The position numbers and the translations under genes are program-made. The notes under the pieces are model-generated. The model searched no databases, was not told the origin of the DNA, and was given only the letters and a program-made list of their open reading frames with translations. From Nakamurella antarctica (GTDB lineage Bacteria > Actinomycetota > Actinomycetes > Mycobacteriales > Nakamurellaceae), in contig NZ_CP034170.1 of assembly GCF_003860405.1 (NCBI RefSeq), forward strand, positions 1,922,001-1,986,000: 64,000 bases of DNA, given 5' to 3'. Shown in pieces: positions 1-8,687 of the stretch (the stretch's first letter is position 1; the number at the start of each line of letters is the position of its first letter).

Positions 1-88
1 AGAAAAACGAGTGCTCGACACTAGGAGTCGTGAACTTTTCGTCTCCCTCGGCAAGGAATTGTCCGACGACGGTCAGGCTCAAGGACAC
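1..88 (-). CDS. atpB: F0F1 ATP synthase subunit a, 5' end only (runs off left edge)
   Basis: Only the first 29 codons lie in the window and the frame is open to base 1. A GTG at 88-86 is preceded by a good ribosome site (GGGGAG, five bases away). The peptide starts MSLSLTVVGQFLAEG and continues with FTTPSVEHSFF, which resembles the short periplasmic leader before the first membrane helix of actinobacterial subunit a (typically FTPP followed by an acidic and aromatic run). The position, directly after two AtpI/AtpZ-type genes on the same strand, is where atpB is expected. The identification rests on context and this short leader. Confidence 0.75.
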   Translation of the reverse strand, partial: MSLSLTVVGQFLAEGDEKFTTPSVEHSFF

Positions 89-199
89 TCGATCTCCCCG
101 GGGTACTGGCCGGTGCGGCCTGTGGTGGTCGGTAGGTGGTGGTGCGTCTATGGAGGTCTGTCTGTGGTGCTGTCAGCAAATCACGCCTGCGCGTCAGTT

Positions 200-547
200 C
201 TACGCTGAATCTCTCTGAACCGAGGTAGTCGAACTTTCGCTGTTAGCCACGTTCTTTCTGGCCAGCTGCGCGTACCTCCATGCACCCGGATCAGTGAGTG
301 AAGTCTTCGTCGGTGCTTGTGAGTCATTTAGCTCTGGCGCTTTGCCGAACCTGGCGACTACTGCGTAAATCCCCAGACACATCCCGGCGATCAGACCCAC
401 CGGCGCCAGAAACGATGTTCCCAGCAGACGATCTCCGAGCCATCCCAGGAAACCCCAGATCAGGAAACCGCCGATCAAGGTTGTCATGACGGCCCAGCCA
501 TCGCTGTTGCCGCTACGAGGCGAAACAACTTTGGTTCGTGTCTTCAT
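200..547 (-). CDS. AtpZ/AtpI-type ATP synthase accessory membrane protein
   Basis: This is a 115-residue protein with two predicted membrane helices at about residues 18-38 and 44-66. The pattern GWLGDRLLGTSFLAPVGLIA with a GIYAVV end is typical of the AtpZ/ATPase_gene1 family, small proteins encoded just before atpB that help c-ring assembly or cation supply. The tail is polar. It starts at ATG 547 with no strong ribosome site, follows the AtpI-like gene by 139 bases and precedes atpB by about 110 bases. Membership of the atp operon is inferred from order and strand. Confidence 0.7.
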   Translation of the reverse strand: MKTRTKVVSPRSGNSDGWAVMTTLIGGFLIWGFLGWLGDRLLGTSFLAPVGLIAGMCLGIYAVVARFGKAPELNDSQAPTKTSLTDPGAWRYAQLARKNVANSESSTTSVQRDSA

Positions 548-580
548 GGCTTAGGAATCGTATCAGTAACCATCGGGTAA

Positions 581-676
581 ACCCGCACCGCGGGTAGCAG
601 GTTTCTCTCTTGGCCCGAACGTGTCAGCTAGGTGGATTCCTAGCCGCCACAACACATCTGACTCCTGAACAGGAGT
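581..676. repeat. Three short inverted repeats between the AtpI-like and AtpZ-like genes
   Basis: The 139-base gap holds three perfect dyads: ACCCG/CGGGT at 581-595, GCTAGG/CCTAGC at 627-644, and ACTCCTG-AA-CAGGAGT at 661-676. None is followed by a clear T tract on the transcribed strand, so simple intrinsic termination is not supported. RNA processing, attenuation or protein binding are possible roles. Confidence 0.5.
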
Positions 677-686
677 TGATACGGTG

Positions 687-1172
687 TCATTTCGGATCAA
701 CATAGAAGATCTTGGTGGTCCAAATGTAGCGCATGTGCGCGCCCAGCCAGACGAAGACCCCCAAGCCCACAGTGCCAGCCATCCAGCGCGTGTCCACGAA
801 TCCGTCGCGCGGCATCACCGTCAGCACTACGCCAAGTGCGACGATCTTAATGACGTACGTAGCCAGAGCAGCCGGCATCACTAACTTCAGGCTCTTCGCA
901 CCCAATTTTGCGATCACGACTGTTGAGGCGGTGAAAAATAACCCAACGATGAGCGCGCCGATCAGCGCGCCGGTTGCCGCTCCGGCTCCGCACACCGCAC
1001 CCGCGACGCTGATCACCACCACTCCGAAGGCACCCAGGGCGATCCAGCACACCCGAAGATGACCAAGGGACCACACCCCACCGGATCGGCTGCGCGCCGC
1101 CGCACGCTCGACTGCACGAAGATCCAGAGCGGGAGGGCCAGGCTTTTTTGTCTCTTCGTTATCTTCAAACAT
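687..1172 (-). CDS. ATP synthase protein I-like (AtpI) membrane protein
   Basis: The 161-residue product starts MFEDNEETKKP and has a charged cytoplasmic N-terminus of about 45 residues, then four predicted membrane helices (roughly 48-66, 72-92, 103-122, 133-150). This is the layout of the actinobacterial ATP synthase I protein encoded between the wecA-like gene and atpB. ATG 1172 is chosen because AGAAGG lies five bases upstream; the frame stays open 20 codons further without a better start. It overlaps the end of the wecA-like gene by eight bases, so translation is probably coupled. The exact function in ATP synthase assembly is inferred. Confidence 0.65.
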   Translation of the reverse strand: MFEDNEETKKPGPPALDLRAVERAAARSRSGGVWSLGHLRVCWIALGAFGVVVISVAGAVCGAGAATGALIGALIVGLFFTASTVVIAKLGAKSLKLVMPAALATYVIKIVALGVVLTVMPRDGFVDTRWMAGTVGLGVFVWLGAHMRYIWTTKIFYVDPK

Positions 1173-2406
1173 CTGTGCCTTCTGCCTTTGTCCTGCTGGG
1201 TGATGATCGCTTCTGCAGGTTGATGGAACCACCCAGGGCTCGCGCGTCCGCTTCCAGCCGCTCGCGACGCTGCTTACGGGACTGGGCCCGCAGCAACGGC
1301 TGTACGGACACCACGAGCGCCAGCGCCACCGATGCCAGCCACCAATAAATCATGTCCTGCCATCTGGCAACCAACGCCAAGGACACCGCTCCCCCAGCCA
1401 CGACGAGCGCCCACAAATAGAAAATAAGAACGGCCTGCCTGTGTGAATGGCCGATGGCCAGCATGCGGTGGTGCAGGTGCCGCTTGTCGGCTGTGAGAGG
1501 GCTTTTGCCAGCCATAGTTCTTCGAATAACGGCGAGGAGAAAATCGAGCACCGGGATGAACACCACTGCCAAGGCAACAATGAGAGGGGCCAACAGAGCG
1601 ATGTTGGTGCGGAGCCCAAAGAGCGAAGGGTCGACTTTGAAAGATGCACTGCTGATCGCCGCTGCCATCAGCAAGCCAATGAACATAGCTCCCGAGTCAC
1701 CCATGAATATCTTCGCCGGGAAGAAGTTATGCGGCAGGAAGCCAATGCAGGCACCCGCCAGGGCCGCCGCCATCAGAGGTGGTGGGGCTGCCGACGCCGC
1801 AGTAGATGTCGTGTACTGATGCACGGAGAAGATAAAGGTTGCTGCCGCGGAGATGAGCGCGACACCGGCCAGCAGACCATCGAGGCCATCAATAAAGTTC
1901 ATCGCGTTGATCAGCAGCACCGTCAGAAGTACGGTAATGATCACCTGCTCATTTCGCCCGAAAACGAGCGTCGTTGGCCCATCTTCCGCTGAACCCGGGA
2001 GTTGGATGATCAGCCACTGGACCCCGAATACCACCAGGAGGCCCGCCGCCAATATCTGACCGGCAAGCTTGCTAATGGCATCAAGATCAAAGCGGTCGTC
2101 GAGCACGCCTACGAGGCAGATGAGCCCCCCTGCGATCAGCACGGCGAGGATTTCGGTGTTTCCCGCGAAAGCGTCTTTGAGGGTCGGTAGGTTACGCGCC
2201 ATCAAGAACGCTGCTGCCACACCGATGTAGACCGCCACCCCGCCAAGCCGCGGCGTGGGAACCGAGTGCACATCCCTATCTCGGATTGGGGTAACAGCAC
2301 CGATCTTTCTTGCCACTATCCGCACAATCCCGGTGACGACGAACGTGACAGCTACCGCCGTGGCGAATACGAGTGCATATTCACGCAGTGGGATGGCGCT
2401 GTTCAC
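1165..2406 (-). CDS. wecA: Undecaprenyl/decaprenyl-phosphate GlcNAc-1-phosphate transferase (WecA/MraY family)
   Basis: This 413-residue, roughly eleven-helix membrane enzyme transfers a sugar-1-phosphate from a UDP-sugar to polyprenyl phosphate, the first step of arabinogalactan or teichoic-acid linkage-unit synthesis in actinomycetes. Family motifs are in order: PTPRLGG near 51-57, GVLDDRFDLD near 100 (Mg-binding Asp pair), NAMNFIDGLDG near 166, KIFMGDSGA near 232 and the cytosolic HLHHRM loop near 312. The C-terminus is basic and soluble. Start GTG 2406 is followed by a hydrophobic helix. MraY is less likely because the gene sits before atp, where the wecA/rfe paralogue normally lies. Confidence 0.88.
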   Translation of the reverse strand: MNSAIPLREYALVFATAVAVTFVVTGIVRIVARKIGAVTPIRDRDVHSVPTPRLGGVAVYIGVAAAFLMARNLPTLKDAFAGNTEILAVLIAGGLICLVGVLDDRFDLDAISKLAGQILAAGLLVVFGVQWLIIQLPGSAEDGPTTLVFGRNEQVIITVLLTVLLINAMNFIDGLDGLLAGVALISAAATFIFSVHQYTTSTAASAAPPPLMAAALAGACIGFLPHNFFPAKIFMGDSGAMFIGLLMAAAISSASFKVDPSLFGLRTNIALLAPLIVALAVVFIPVLDFLLAVIRRTMAGKSPLTADKRHLHHRMLAIGHSHRQAVLIFYLWALVVAGGAVSLALVARWQDMIYWWLASVALALVVSVQPLLRAQSRKQRRERLEADARALGGSINLQKRSSPSRTKAEGTDV

Positions 2407-2437
2407 AGTGCCAGCCTAACCGGCGCGCTTCGCACCG

Positions 2438-3088
2438 TCAGCTCGCAGACGGCAGCGCGATATCCGGTGCGACCTCACGAACTCGATCCAGGGATACCGC
2501 GCCTTCGCGCCGAACCACCGGAATTTCGCCCGTTAAATCGATAATCGTCGACGCAATTCCAATGTTCGCGCGCCCGCCGTCCAGGTACACGCCAACCTTG
2601 TCCCGCAGCTGGGCCTGCGCCTCGCCAGCCGTAGTCGCAGCGGGCGAACCGCTAATGTTTGCGCTCGAAACCGCCATCGGTCCGACCGCGCGCAGAAGTT
2701 CCAGCGCCACCGGATGCAGAGGCATTCGGACCATCACAGTATTGCGGCTATCCCCCAGATTCCAGGAAAGCGACGGTGCATGCTCCACGATCAGCGAGAG
2801 TCCGCCTGGCCAGAACGCTTCCATCAGTTTGCGGGCGATCGGCGGAACTGACAGCACCAAGCCGTCCAAAGTGGCCCACGATCCGACTAGTACGGGTACC
2901 GGCATCGCCGGTCCGCGGCCTTTAGCTGCCAGTAGGTCTCGCACCGCAGACTGATTAAACGCATCAGCGCCCACACCGTAAACCGTATCCGTGGGCATCA
3001 CCACGAGCCTGCCACCGCGCGCGGCGGTGATGGCCGCATCGAGACCGTCGCGACGGGTCACCGGGTCGATGCAATCAAAAACACTCAC
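2438..3088 (-). CDS. L-threonylcarbamoyladenylate synthase (Sua5/YrdC family)
   Basis: The 216-residue protein makes threonylcarbamoyl-AMP from threonine, bicarbonate and ATP for t6A37 modification of ANN-decoding tRNAs. Family signatures include VVMPTDTVYGVGADAF near 30-44, KGRGPAMPVPVLV near 56-68 and AVSSANISGSPAATT near 138-152. The length matches the YrdC-only form, without the C-terminal Sua5 domain. It starts at GTG 3088, 78 bases after prmC, and ends 31 bases before the wecA-like gene, so it fits the prfA-prmC-sua5 translation cluster common in actinomycetes. Confidence 0.92.
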   Translation of the reverse strand: MSVFDCIDPVTRRDGLDAAITAARGGRLVVMPTDTVYGVGADAFNQSAVRDLLAAKGRGPAMPVPVLVGSWATLDGLVLSVPPIARKLMEAFWPGGLSLIVEHAPSLSWNLGDSRNTVMVRMPLHPVALELLRAVGPMAVSSANISGSPAATTAGEAQAQLRDKVGVYLDGGRANIGIASTIIDLTGEIPVVRREGAVSLDRVREVAPDIALPSAS

Positions 3089-3166
3089 GCGATAATCTTC
3101 CTATCCGAAAAATTTTCTTTCTCCCGGCGCGGCTTGTGGTCGCACCGGACTGCTGCCAGTGTGGCA

Positions 3167-4042
3167 TCAGCGCTGTAGGCGAACCCGCTGGGCGGTCACG
3201 AAACGGGGACGGCCCGCAAGATCGTGATGTTCGGTGACGTCTGCCAGGATGCGGCGGGCAGAGAGCAGAGCCGGAACCGAATCACCGTGGGTGTCGTCGT
3301 GTTCGATAGCCAAATAACCACCGGGTTTAAGAAGTCCCGCGGCCACCGAAATGAGCGGCTTGATGGCATCGAGCCCATCTGCGCCGGCAAAAACCGCTTC
3401 GTGCGGATCGTGATCTGCCACTTCCGGCTCGACCTTTGTGCCCTCGGGGACATAGGGGGGATTCGCGGTGACAAGATCAGCTACCCCATCGAGGTCGGTC
3501 AAAAGCCGTTCGTCGGTGAAATCGCCGCCTCGAATGTGGATGGGTGTGCCGCCACCAGCTCGATGTCTGTCGGCGTTGCGCCTCGCCCACGCAAGTGCGC
3601 CAGCCGAGCGCTCTACGGCATACACCGTGGCGTCTGGACGCGCAACTGCGATCGCGAGTGCAATCACCCCGCTACCGGAACACAGGTCCACCACCACCGG
3701 AGCTTGGATCTGCGCGAGGCTCTGCACAGCCCAGGCAAGCAGTACTTCGGTTTCCATCCGCGGAATGAAGACACCGGGCCCCACCTCGACGGTGACTGAT
3801 CCCAGGTGAGCCTGCCCTGTGAGGTACTGCAAGGGAATCCGGCGCGCCCGTTGGGAGATAACTTCGCGGTACCGCTCAACCCACTCCCCTTCGACCAACG
3901 GGGTGAGACCGAGCCTGGTGCGCTCGATTCCCAGCAAGTGGGCAGCGAGAAGTTCGGCATCGACCTGGGCGGAGGGAACCCCGGCATCACCCAACACCTG
4001 AACGGCAGCCATGACCGCCACGCGCAGCGATTCTCTTGCCAT
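3167..4042 (-). CDS. prmC: Release-factor glutamine N5-methyltransferase
   Basis: PrmC (HemK) methylates the glutamine of the GGQ motif in RF1 and RF2 using S-adenosylmethionine. The 291-residue protein has the N-terminal helical domain (1-80), the QYLTGQAHLGS segment, the SAM loop VVDLCSGSGVIALA near 118-131 and the catalytic NPPYVPEG near 191. ATG 4042 is chosen because it lies one base after the prfA stop and gives the family's usual N-terminus; the frame runs further upstream only inside prfA. Coupling to its substrate gene prfA is the normal arrangement. Confidence 0.95.
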   Translation of the reverse strand: MARESLRVAVMAAVQVLGDAGVPSAQVDAELLAAHLLGIERTRLGLTPLVEGEWVERYREVISQRARRIPLQYLTGQAHLGSVTVEVGPGVFIPRMETEVLLAWAVQSLAQIQAPVVVDLCSGSGVIALAIAVARPDATVYAVERSAGALAWARRNADRHRAGGGTPIHIRGGDFTDERLLTDLDGVADLVTANPPYVPEGTKVEPEVADHDPHEAVFAGADGLDAIKPLISVAAGLLKPGGYLAIEHDDTHGDSVPALLSARRILADVTEHHDLAGRPRFVTAQRVRLQR

Positions 4043-4043
4043 G

Positions 4044-5129
4044 TCAGTGGCTCCCGGCCAATCGTTCGTTGCGGTCTGCGGTTTCGAGTGCGTCCAACAC
4101 AGCATCGAGGTCGCCCCCAAGCACCGCGTCGAGGTTATAAGCCTTATATCCGACGCGGTGATCGGCGATGCGATTCTCAGCAAAGTTGTACGTACGAATC
4201 CGTTCCGAACGATCAACAGTGCGCACCTGTGAACGGCGTGCATCGGCCGCAAGGGCGTTGGCCTCGTCGCGGGCAGCCACCAGCATCCGTGACCTAAGGA
4301 TTCGCATAGCCTGCTCTTTATTCTGGAGCTGAGATTTTTCGTTTTGGCACGAGACCACAATGCCGGTGGGAATATGCGTGATGCGGACTGCGGAGTCGGT
4401 GGTGTTGACAGATTGGCCACCTGGTCCTGACGAGCGGAAGACGTCGATCCGCAGATCGTTGGCGTCAATGGTGACGTCGACGTCCTCTGCTTCGGGTGCA
4501 ACGAAAACGCCCGCGGCGGAGGTGTGGATTCGTCCCTGCGATTCGGTCACGGGCACGCGTTGGACGCGATGCACGCCACCCTCGAACTTCAGCTTGGCCC
4601 ACACTCCATCGGCTGGGGCTGGGGTGCCCTTAGCTTTCACTGCAACGGTTACATCCTTATAGCCGCCTAAGTCTGATTCGCTGGCCGAGAGAATTTCGGT
4701 TTTCCACCCATGCCGCTCCGCGTAGCGCAGATACATCCGCAGAAGGTCACCAGCAAATAATGCTGATTCGTCACCGCCCTCACCTGCCTTCACCTCGACG
4801 ATGACATCTTTGGCATCATCCGGATCGCGGGGTGCGAGCAGGTCGGAAAGGTCTTCTTCCAGCCTGAGCACCTGCGGCTTCAAAGTTTCTACCTCGGCGG
4901 CAAATGATGAATCCTCTGCAACAAATTCAAGAGCCGTCGCCAAATTTTCCTTGGCGGTTTCGAGTTCGTTTGCGGTCCGAACGATCGGCGCAAGTTCGGC
5001 ATATCGGCGTCCGAGCTTGCGGGCGAGGCCCTGATCAGAGTGGATCGCCGGGTCTGCGAGACGCTGCTCTAGTTCGGCATATTCCCTGATCAGCTCTGCG
5101 GCTGGCTTGTCGGGCAGTGACGATGTCAT
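4044..5129 (-). CDS. prfA: Peptide chain release factor 1
   Basis: RF1 ends translation at UAA and UAG. The 361-residue protein has the helical N-terminal domain, [16 protein letters not shown] near 114-129, the PVT tripeptide at 193-195 that marks RF1 rather than RF2 (SPF), and the GGQ loop [17 protein letters not shown] with GGQ at 237-239 that triggers peptidyl-tRNA hydrolysis. It begins at ATG 5129, about 100 bases after rpmE and its terminator, and is tightly followed by prmC, which modifies this GGQ glutamine. Confidence 0.97.
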   Translation of the reverse strand: MTSSLPDKPAAELIREYAELEQRLADPAIHSDQGLARKLGRRYAELAPIVRTANELETAKENLATALEFVAEDSSFAAEVETLKPQVLRLEEDLSDLLAPRDPDDAKDVIVEVKAGEGGDESALFAGDLLRMYLRYAERHGWKTEILSASESDLGGYKDVTVAVKAKGTPAPADGVWAKLKFEGGVHRVQRVPVTESQGRIHTSAAGVFVAPEAEDVDVTIDANDLRIDVFRSSGPGGQSVNTTDSAVRITHIPTGIVVSCQNEKSQLQNKEQAMRILRSRMLVAARDEANALAADARRSQVRTVDRSERIRTYNFAENRIADHRVGYKAYNLDAVLGGDLDAVLDALETADRNERLAGSH

Positions 5130-5174
5130 CGAAATCGACGATCCTTTACTCAGCGGGAAGGCAGTTGTGAGCAG

Positions 5175-5218
5175 AAAACAACAGCGCCCGTCCGGTCAGT
5201 GATGACCAAACGGGCGCC
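5175..5218 (-). terminator. Rho-independent-type terminator after rpmE
   Basis: On the minus strand a 15-base-pair stem (arms 5203-5217 and 5184-5198, two G-U pairs, four-base loop) is followed by TGTTGTTTTCTGC. It lies ten bases after the rpmE stop codon and separates rpmE from prfA. Confidence 0.75.
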
Positions 5219-5228
5219 GTGGAAGAAG

Positions 5229-5441
5229 CTAGCGGGAGCGCTTGCCGTAGCGAGCCTCGAAGCGGGCTACGCGGCCGCCGGTGTCCAAAATCTTCTGCTT
5301 GCCGGTGTAGAACGGGTGGCAGTTGGAGCAGACTTCGACGGTGATGCTGCCGCCCTCTTTGGTCGAACGAGTGGTGAATGCATTGCCACAACCGCAGCTA
5401 ACAGCGGTGTCGTGGTACGCGGGGTGAATGCCGGCCTTCAT
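5229..5441 (-). CDS. rpmE: 50S ribosomal protein bL31, zinc-binding type
   Basis: The 70-residue protein has the C+ form of bL31: [20 protein letters not shown] followed by [13 protein letters not shown], giving CxC and CxxC cysteines that bind zinc, and a basic C-terminus. It bridges the large and small ribosomal subunits. ATG 5441 follows an AGGAA ribosome site; a longer in-frame extension has no family resemblance. It stands alone between the PPOX gene and a strong terminator. C+ bL31 genes often have a Zur-regulated C- paralogue elsewhere; none is in this window. Confidence 0.96.
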   Translation of the reverse strand: MKAGIHPAYHDTAVSCGCGNAFTTRSTKEGGSITVEVCSNCHPFYTGKQKILDTGGRVARFEARYGKRSR

Positions 5442-5618
5442 GGTGTTCCTTTTCCTGGTGGTCGCCGGATCGTGGACGCGGGCGCGCGCACGGGAACCGG
5501 AACCGGATGTATGGACTCGAGTGTGCCAGAAGCTCACCTAATAATGCTAAACGTCGGCGTCCGTTCACGTTATTCCTCGCCCAGCCCGAAGGAGGTCGGC
5601 GCAGCTGGGTCACCGCAA

Positions 5619-6011
5619 CTAGGGCATCGATATGGCCAGAGTCCCAGCAGGCCGGGGCGGTTTACGCAGCAGCCGGTTGACGAGGTTGGGCAGCTGAGTG
5701 ATGCGCGCCTGGAAACCATATTTTTCTACCAAAGCTCCGAGCACCAGAGAGGTTTCGGCGTCGCCCCCGATTCTCGCCGTGGCATCCACCAGGTCGCCGA
5801 TCTGTCCACCGGTGCGCGTGCACGGACTCACCTGCACATGAGCGTCCCGGCGGATTCTTTTCACCTTGCCGGCGGTGGGACTCGTCCAGACCCAGAGCTC
5901 GGTGCCAATCCGCACAGTCCATACCGGCGTAGGGACGGGAGTGCCGTCTTTGCGGAACGTCACGAGGAGCATGTACGGCGCCTTGGCAAGGACATCGAGG
6001 GGTGCGGTCAT
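5619..6011 (-). CDS. PPOX-class F420/flavin-dependent oxidoreductase
   Basis: This 130-residue split-barrel protein starts MTAPLDVLAKAPYMLLVTF and contains KDGTPVPTPVWTV, the first strands of the pyridoxamine-5'-phosphate-oxidase-like fold, then VKRIRRDAHVQVSPC. Small actinobacterial members of this type reduce substrates with F420H2 or bind flavin or haem; the substrate cannot be told. No good ribosome site marks the start, and ATG 6017 (two codons upstream) is an alternative. It lies between the rho terminator and rpmE, in the same direction, and may have its own promoter. Confidence 0.75.
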   Translation of the reverse strand: MTAPLDVLAKAPYMLLVTFRKDGTPVPTPVWTVRIGTELWVWTSPTAGKVKRIRRDAHVQVSPCTRTGGQIGDLVDATARIGGDAETSLVLGALVEKYGFQARITQLPNLVNRLLRKPPRPAGTLAISMP

Positions 6012-6063
6012 AGCCATATAGCTTAGGGCGCGCGCGAGCCAGCCGGGTGCACCCAAAATTGCC

Positions 6064-6118
6064 GAAAGGCGCCCCGTGTGCCTCGCCACCACTCGACGAG
6101 TGACACGCAGCGCCTTTC
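6064..6118 (-). terminator. Branched hairpin, probable terminator after rho
   Basis: GAAAGGCGC at 6064-6072 pairs with GCGCCTTTC at 6110-6118, extended by GTGT/ACAC, and the loop contains its own dyad CACTCG-A-CGAGTG at 6090-6102. On the minus strand it lies about 20 bases after the rho stop and is followed by GGCAATTTTGGG, so the U-run is weak. Confidence 0.5.
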
Positions 6119-6137
6119 AGCGATGTAGCGGGAGCGA

Positions 6138-8411
6138 TCAGTCAGTGTTCGACCCCGGCGTGGTTTGAGCGACTTGCATCAAGAACTCGATGTTGCTCCG
6201 CGTCTTGCGAAGCTGACCGAGTACTAAGTCGAGCGACTGCTGAGCATCCAACGCTGCCAGCACGCGGCGCAACTTATGGACGATCACCAATTCCTCAGGT
6301 GCCAGCAGCAAATCTTCCTTACGCGTCGACGACTGGTCGATATCGATAGCTGGGAACATTCGCTTATCTGCCAACCGCCGGTCCAGCTTCAGCTCCGCGT
6401 TTCCAGTGCCCTTGAACTCTTCGAAGATCACGGTGTCGCCAGCAGAGCCAGTTTCTACGAGCGCGGAGGCGAAGATGGTCAGCGAACCGCCGTTTTCGAT
6501 GTTGCGTGCGGCGCCGAGGAAGCGTTTCGGCGGGAACAGCGCCGTCGAATCGACGCCACCGGACAAAATACGTCCCGAAGCGGGCGCGGCCAAGTTGTAT
6601 GCGCGGCCGAGGCGGGTGATGGAGTCGAGCAACACCACCACATCTCGACCCATTTCGACGAGCCGCTTGGCCCGCTCGATGGCCAATTCAGCCAGCTGGG
6701 TGTGATCTGACGGCGGCCGGTCGAAGGTGGAGGCAATGACCTCCCCCCTGACGCTGCGCTGCATATCCGTTACTTCCTCGGGTCGCTCATCAACGAGGAC
6801 CACCATGAGGTGGCATTCCGGATTGTTGGTGGCGATGGCATTGGCGATCGCCTGAAGCACCGACGTTTTTCCGGCCTTGGGCGGCGACACGATCAGTGCG
6901 CGCTGTCCCTTACCCACCGGCATCACCAAATCGATGACGCGGGTCGTGAGGATATTCGACTCAGTTTCAAGTCGCAGGCGCTCGTTCGGATACAGCGGCG
7001 TCAGCTTGGTGAACTCGGGGCGATCCTTCGCAAGCTCCGGATCCAGCCCATTCACGGTGTCAAGGCGGACCAGCGCGTTGAACTTCTGCCGGGCGGCTTC
7101 TCCATCCCGCGGCGCACGGACGGCGCCGGTGACGTGATCGCCGCGGCGGAGTCCGCCCTTTCGCACCTGTGACAGCGATACGTAAACGTCGTTGGATCCG
7201 GTCAGGTACCCGGAAGTGCGGACGAACGCGTACGAATCGGAAACATCCAAAATTCCGGAGACGGGAAGCAAGACGTCATCTTCGCGAATTTCGACATCGG
7301 TGGGGCCTTCGGTGAAGCGCTCGCGCCCCCGCCGGTTGCGATCCCGGTCGCGGAAACGGCGGCCACGACGTCGACCATTTTCATCCAAGTCGTCGTCATC
7401 GCCCTGGCTGGACGAATTTTGACTGTCCCGGTTTGCCGTGCTGCGGGACTGGTTGTCCCGGCTCTGGTTGTCCCGGTTCTGGTTGTTGCGCGGATTATTG
7501 CGGTTCTGGCCATCCCGGCTTTGGCCGCCCTGGCCATCCCGGCTTTGGTTTTCCCGGTTGGTCCGGGTGTTTTGATTCGAAGTGCCGCTGATGGTTCCCA
7601 CGGCGTTATCGAGAACAGTTTCCAACGCGCCGAGATTGTCAGCTACTTCGCTGGCGCCGCCACCGACCCCGCTATGGCTGCCTGCGCCATGAGGCGTCTC
7701 GGAGTGAGCGCCTGCGGGGTGGGAGCTTGAGGCGTTAGTGCCTTCGGGCGAATCGCCATAGCTATCGGTGCGATCGCGCCGGTTACGCCTGTTCCGCCGG
7801 TTGGTCCGGTCGCGGCTGGATGGCACCTCTTCGGACATGCCGCTGGTTGCTCTGTCGTCAGCAGGTGCCGACGACGAACTGCCGGTGTCCACCCGTGCCG
7901 TAGAACCGGCATCGGGGGCGGATGCAGCCGCCGCGCTGGGGAAAAGAATCGGTTGTTCTGGTTGCGCGGCAGGTCCGGCAGCGCGTGTTGCGGAGCCGCG
8001 CCGCGTTTCACTGCGCGGGGCTTCACTGCGCGGGGCTTCACTGCGCGGGGCTTCACTGCGCGGGGCTTCACTGCGCGGGGCTTCACTGCGCGGGGCTTCG
8101 TCATGAGCCGCCTGTTGACGCGTGGACGGCGTCTGGTTCGTTTCAGGTTGCCGCAAATCTGCAGCGGAAGTTGCCGAGAGCCGACCTCGTGCTGCGGGCG
8201 CGGTATCGCTTGCACCCTGACGCGAGGCCGAGCTGCTGCCGGCACTTTGACGTGCCGAGATAGCGGCCACCAGATCGGCCTTCTTCATCCCTGAGGTGCC
8301 CTTGAGCCCCAATTGTCCGGCGAGGGACTTGAGTTCGGGTAGAACCATGCTCGACAAACCGGATCCGCGCTTGGCGTTCGGGGATTCGAGCTGCTCCGTG
8401 GTCTCGCTCAC
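6138..8411 (-). CDS. rho: Transcription termination factor Rho with long disordered insertion
   Basis: Rho is the hexameric RNA helicase that ends transcription at C-rich sites. The 757-residue protein begins with a Rho_N/SAP-like domain (VLPELKSLAGQLGLKG), then about 330 residues of low complexity: six copies of a Ser-Glu-Ala-Pro-Arg unit and a tract rich in Asn, Arg, Asp and Gln. The RNA-binding core follows (EDDVLLPVSGILDVSDSYAF), then the ATPase with Walker A PPKAGKTS and Walker B VVVLLDSITR. Start GTG 8411 is set by AGGAAGGA five bases upstream; ATGs further upstream lack a site. Long insertions here are typical of actinobacterial Rho. Confidence 0.97.
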   Translation of the reverse strand: MSETTEQLESPNAKRGSGLSSMVLPELKSLAGQLGLKGTSGMKKADLVAAISARQSAGSSSASRQGASDTAPAARGRLSATSAADLRQPETNQTPSTRQQAAHDEAPRSEAPRSEAPRSEAPRSEAPRSEAPRSETRRGSATRAAGPAAQPEQPILFPSAAAASAPDAGSTARVDTGSSSSAPADDRATSGMSEEVPSSRDRTNRRNRRNRRDRTDSYGDSPEGTNASSSHPAGAHSETPHGAGSHSGVGGGASEVADNLGALETVLDNAVGTISGTSNQNTRTNRENQSRDGQGGQSRDGQNRNNPRNNQNRDNQSRDNQSRSTANRDSQNSSSQGDDDDLDENGRRRGRRFRDRDRNRRGRERFTEGPTDVEIREDDVLLPVSGILDVSDSYAFVRTSGYLTGSNDVYVSLSQVRKGGLRRGDHVTGAVRAPRDGEAARQKFNALVRLDTVNGLDPELAKDRPEFTKLTPLYPNERLRLETESNILTTRVIDLVMPVGKGQRALIVSPPKAGKTSVLQAIANAIATNNPECHLMVVLVDERPEEVTDMQRSVRGEVIASTFDRPPSDHTQLAELAIERAKRLVEMGRDVVVLLDSITRLGRAYNLAAPASGRILSGGVDSTALFPPKRFLGAARNIENGGSLTIFASALVETGSAGDTVIFEEFKGTGNAELKLDRRLADKRMFPAIDIDQSSTRKEDLLLAPEELVIVHKLRRVLAALDAQQSLDLVLGQLRKTRSNIEFLMQVAQTTPGSNTD
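8011..8100. repeat. Six 15-base tandem repeats inside rho
   Basis: The unit CTGCGCGGGGCTTCA occurs six times head to tail, perfect except for the last base of the last copy. It encodes, on the minus strand, repeated SEAPR within the disordered N-terminal region of Rho. A repeat of five codons keeps frame, and the identity at nucleotide level suggests recent expansion. Confidence 0.95.
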
Positions 8412-8652
8412 GAAGATCCTTCCTGTCCGCCCGGACTTTTCTCCGGCGGGTATGTGCGTCGCCATGAAATGCGACGGCAAGTCCTGGCCCAAACCGGGCA
8501 AGGTATGAGGTGATCACCGAAGATGCACCTGAGCTGAACAAGCCTGCGCCGTAGGGCGAAGTGAGTTCAAACTGGCGAATGTGACGAGGCGCTTGACTGC
8601 AACCTCAACGCGGGTTCCCGGCGGTTACCCACCCTGCCGGCGATCAGTCCCT

Positions 8653-8682
8653 ACTGTAATCACAACATTCGCGCTACCACAA
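8653..8682 (-). promoter_or_regulatory. Candidate rho promoter and long leader
   Basis: On the minus strand TTGTGG (8682-8677) and TACAGT (8658-8653) are 18 bases apart, just downstream of the thrB stop. Transcription from here would give rho an untranslated leader of about 235 bases, a length consistent with Rho-dependent autoregulation. The assignment is from consensus resemblance only. Confidence 0.4.
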
Positions 8683-8687
8683 CACCG

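Noticed and set aside
7953-8294. Open plus-strand frames opposite the rho repeats
   Set aside because: They are reflections of the repetitive rho coding sequence and have no start signal or family resemblance.
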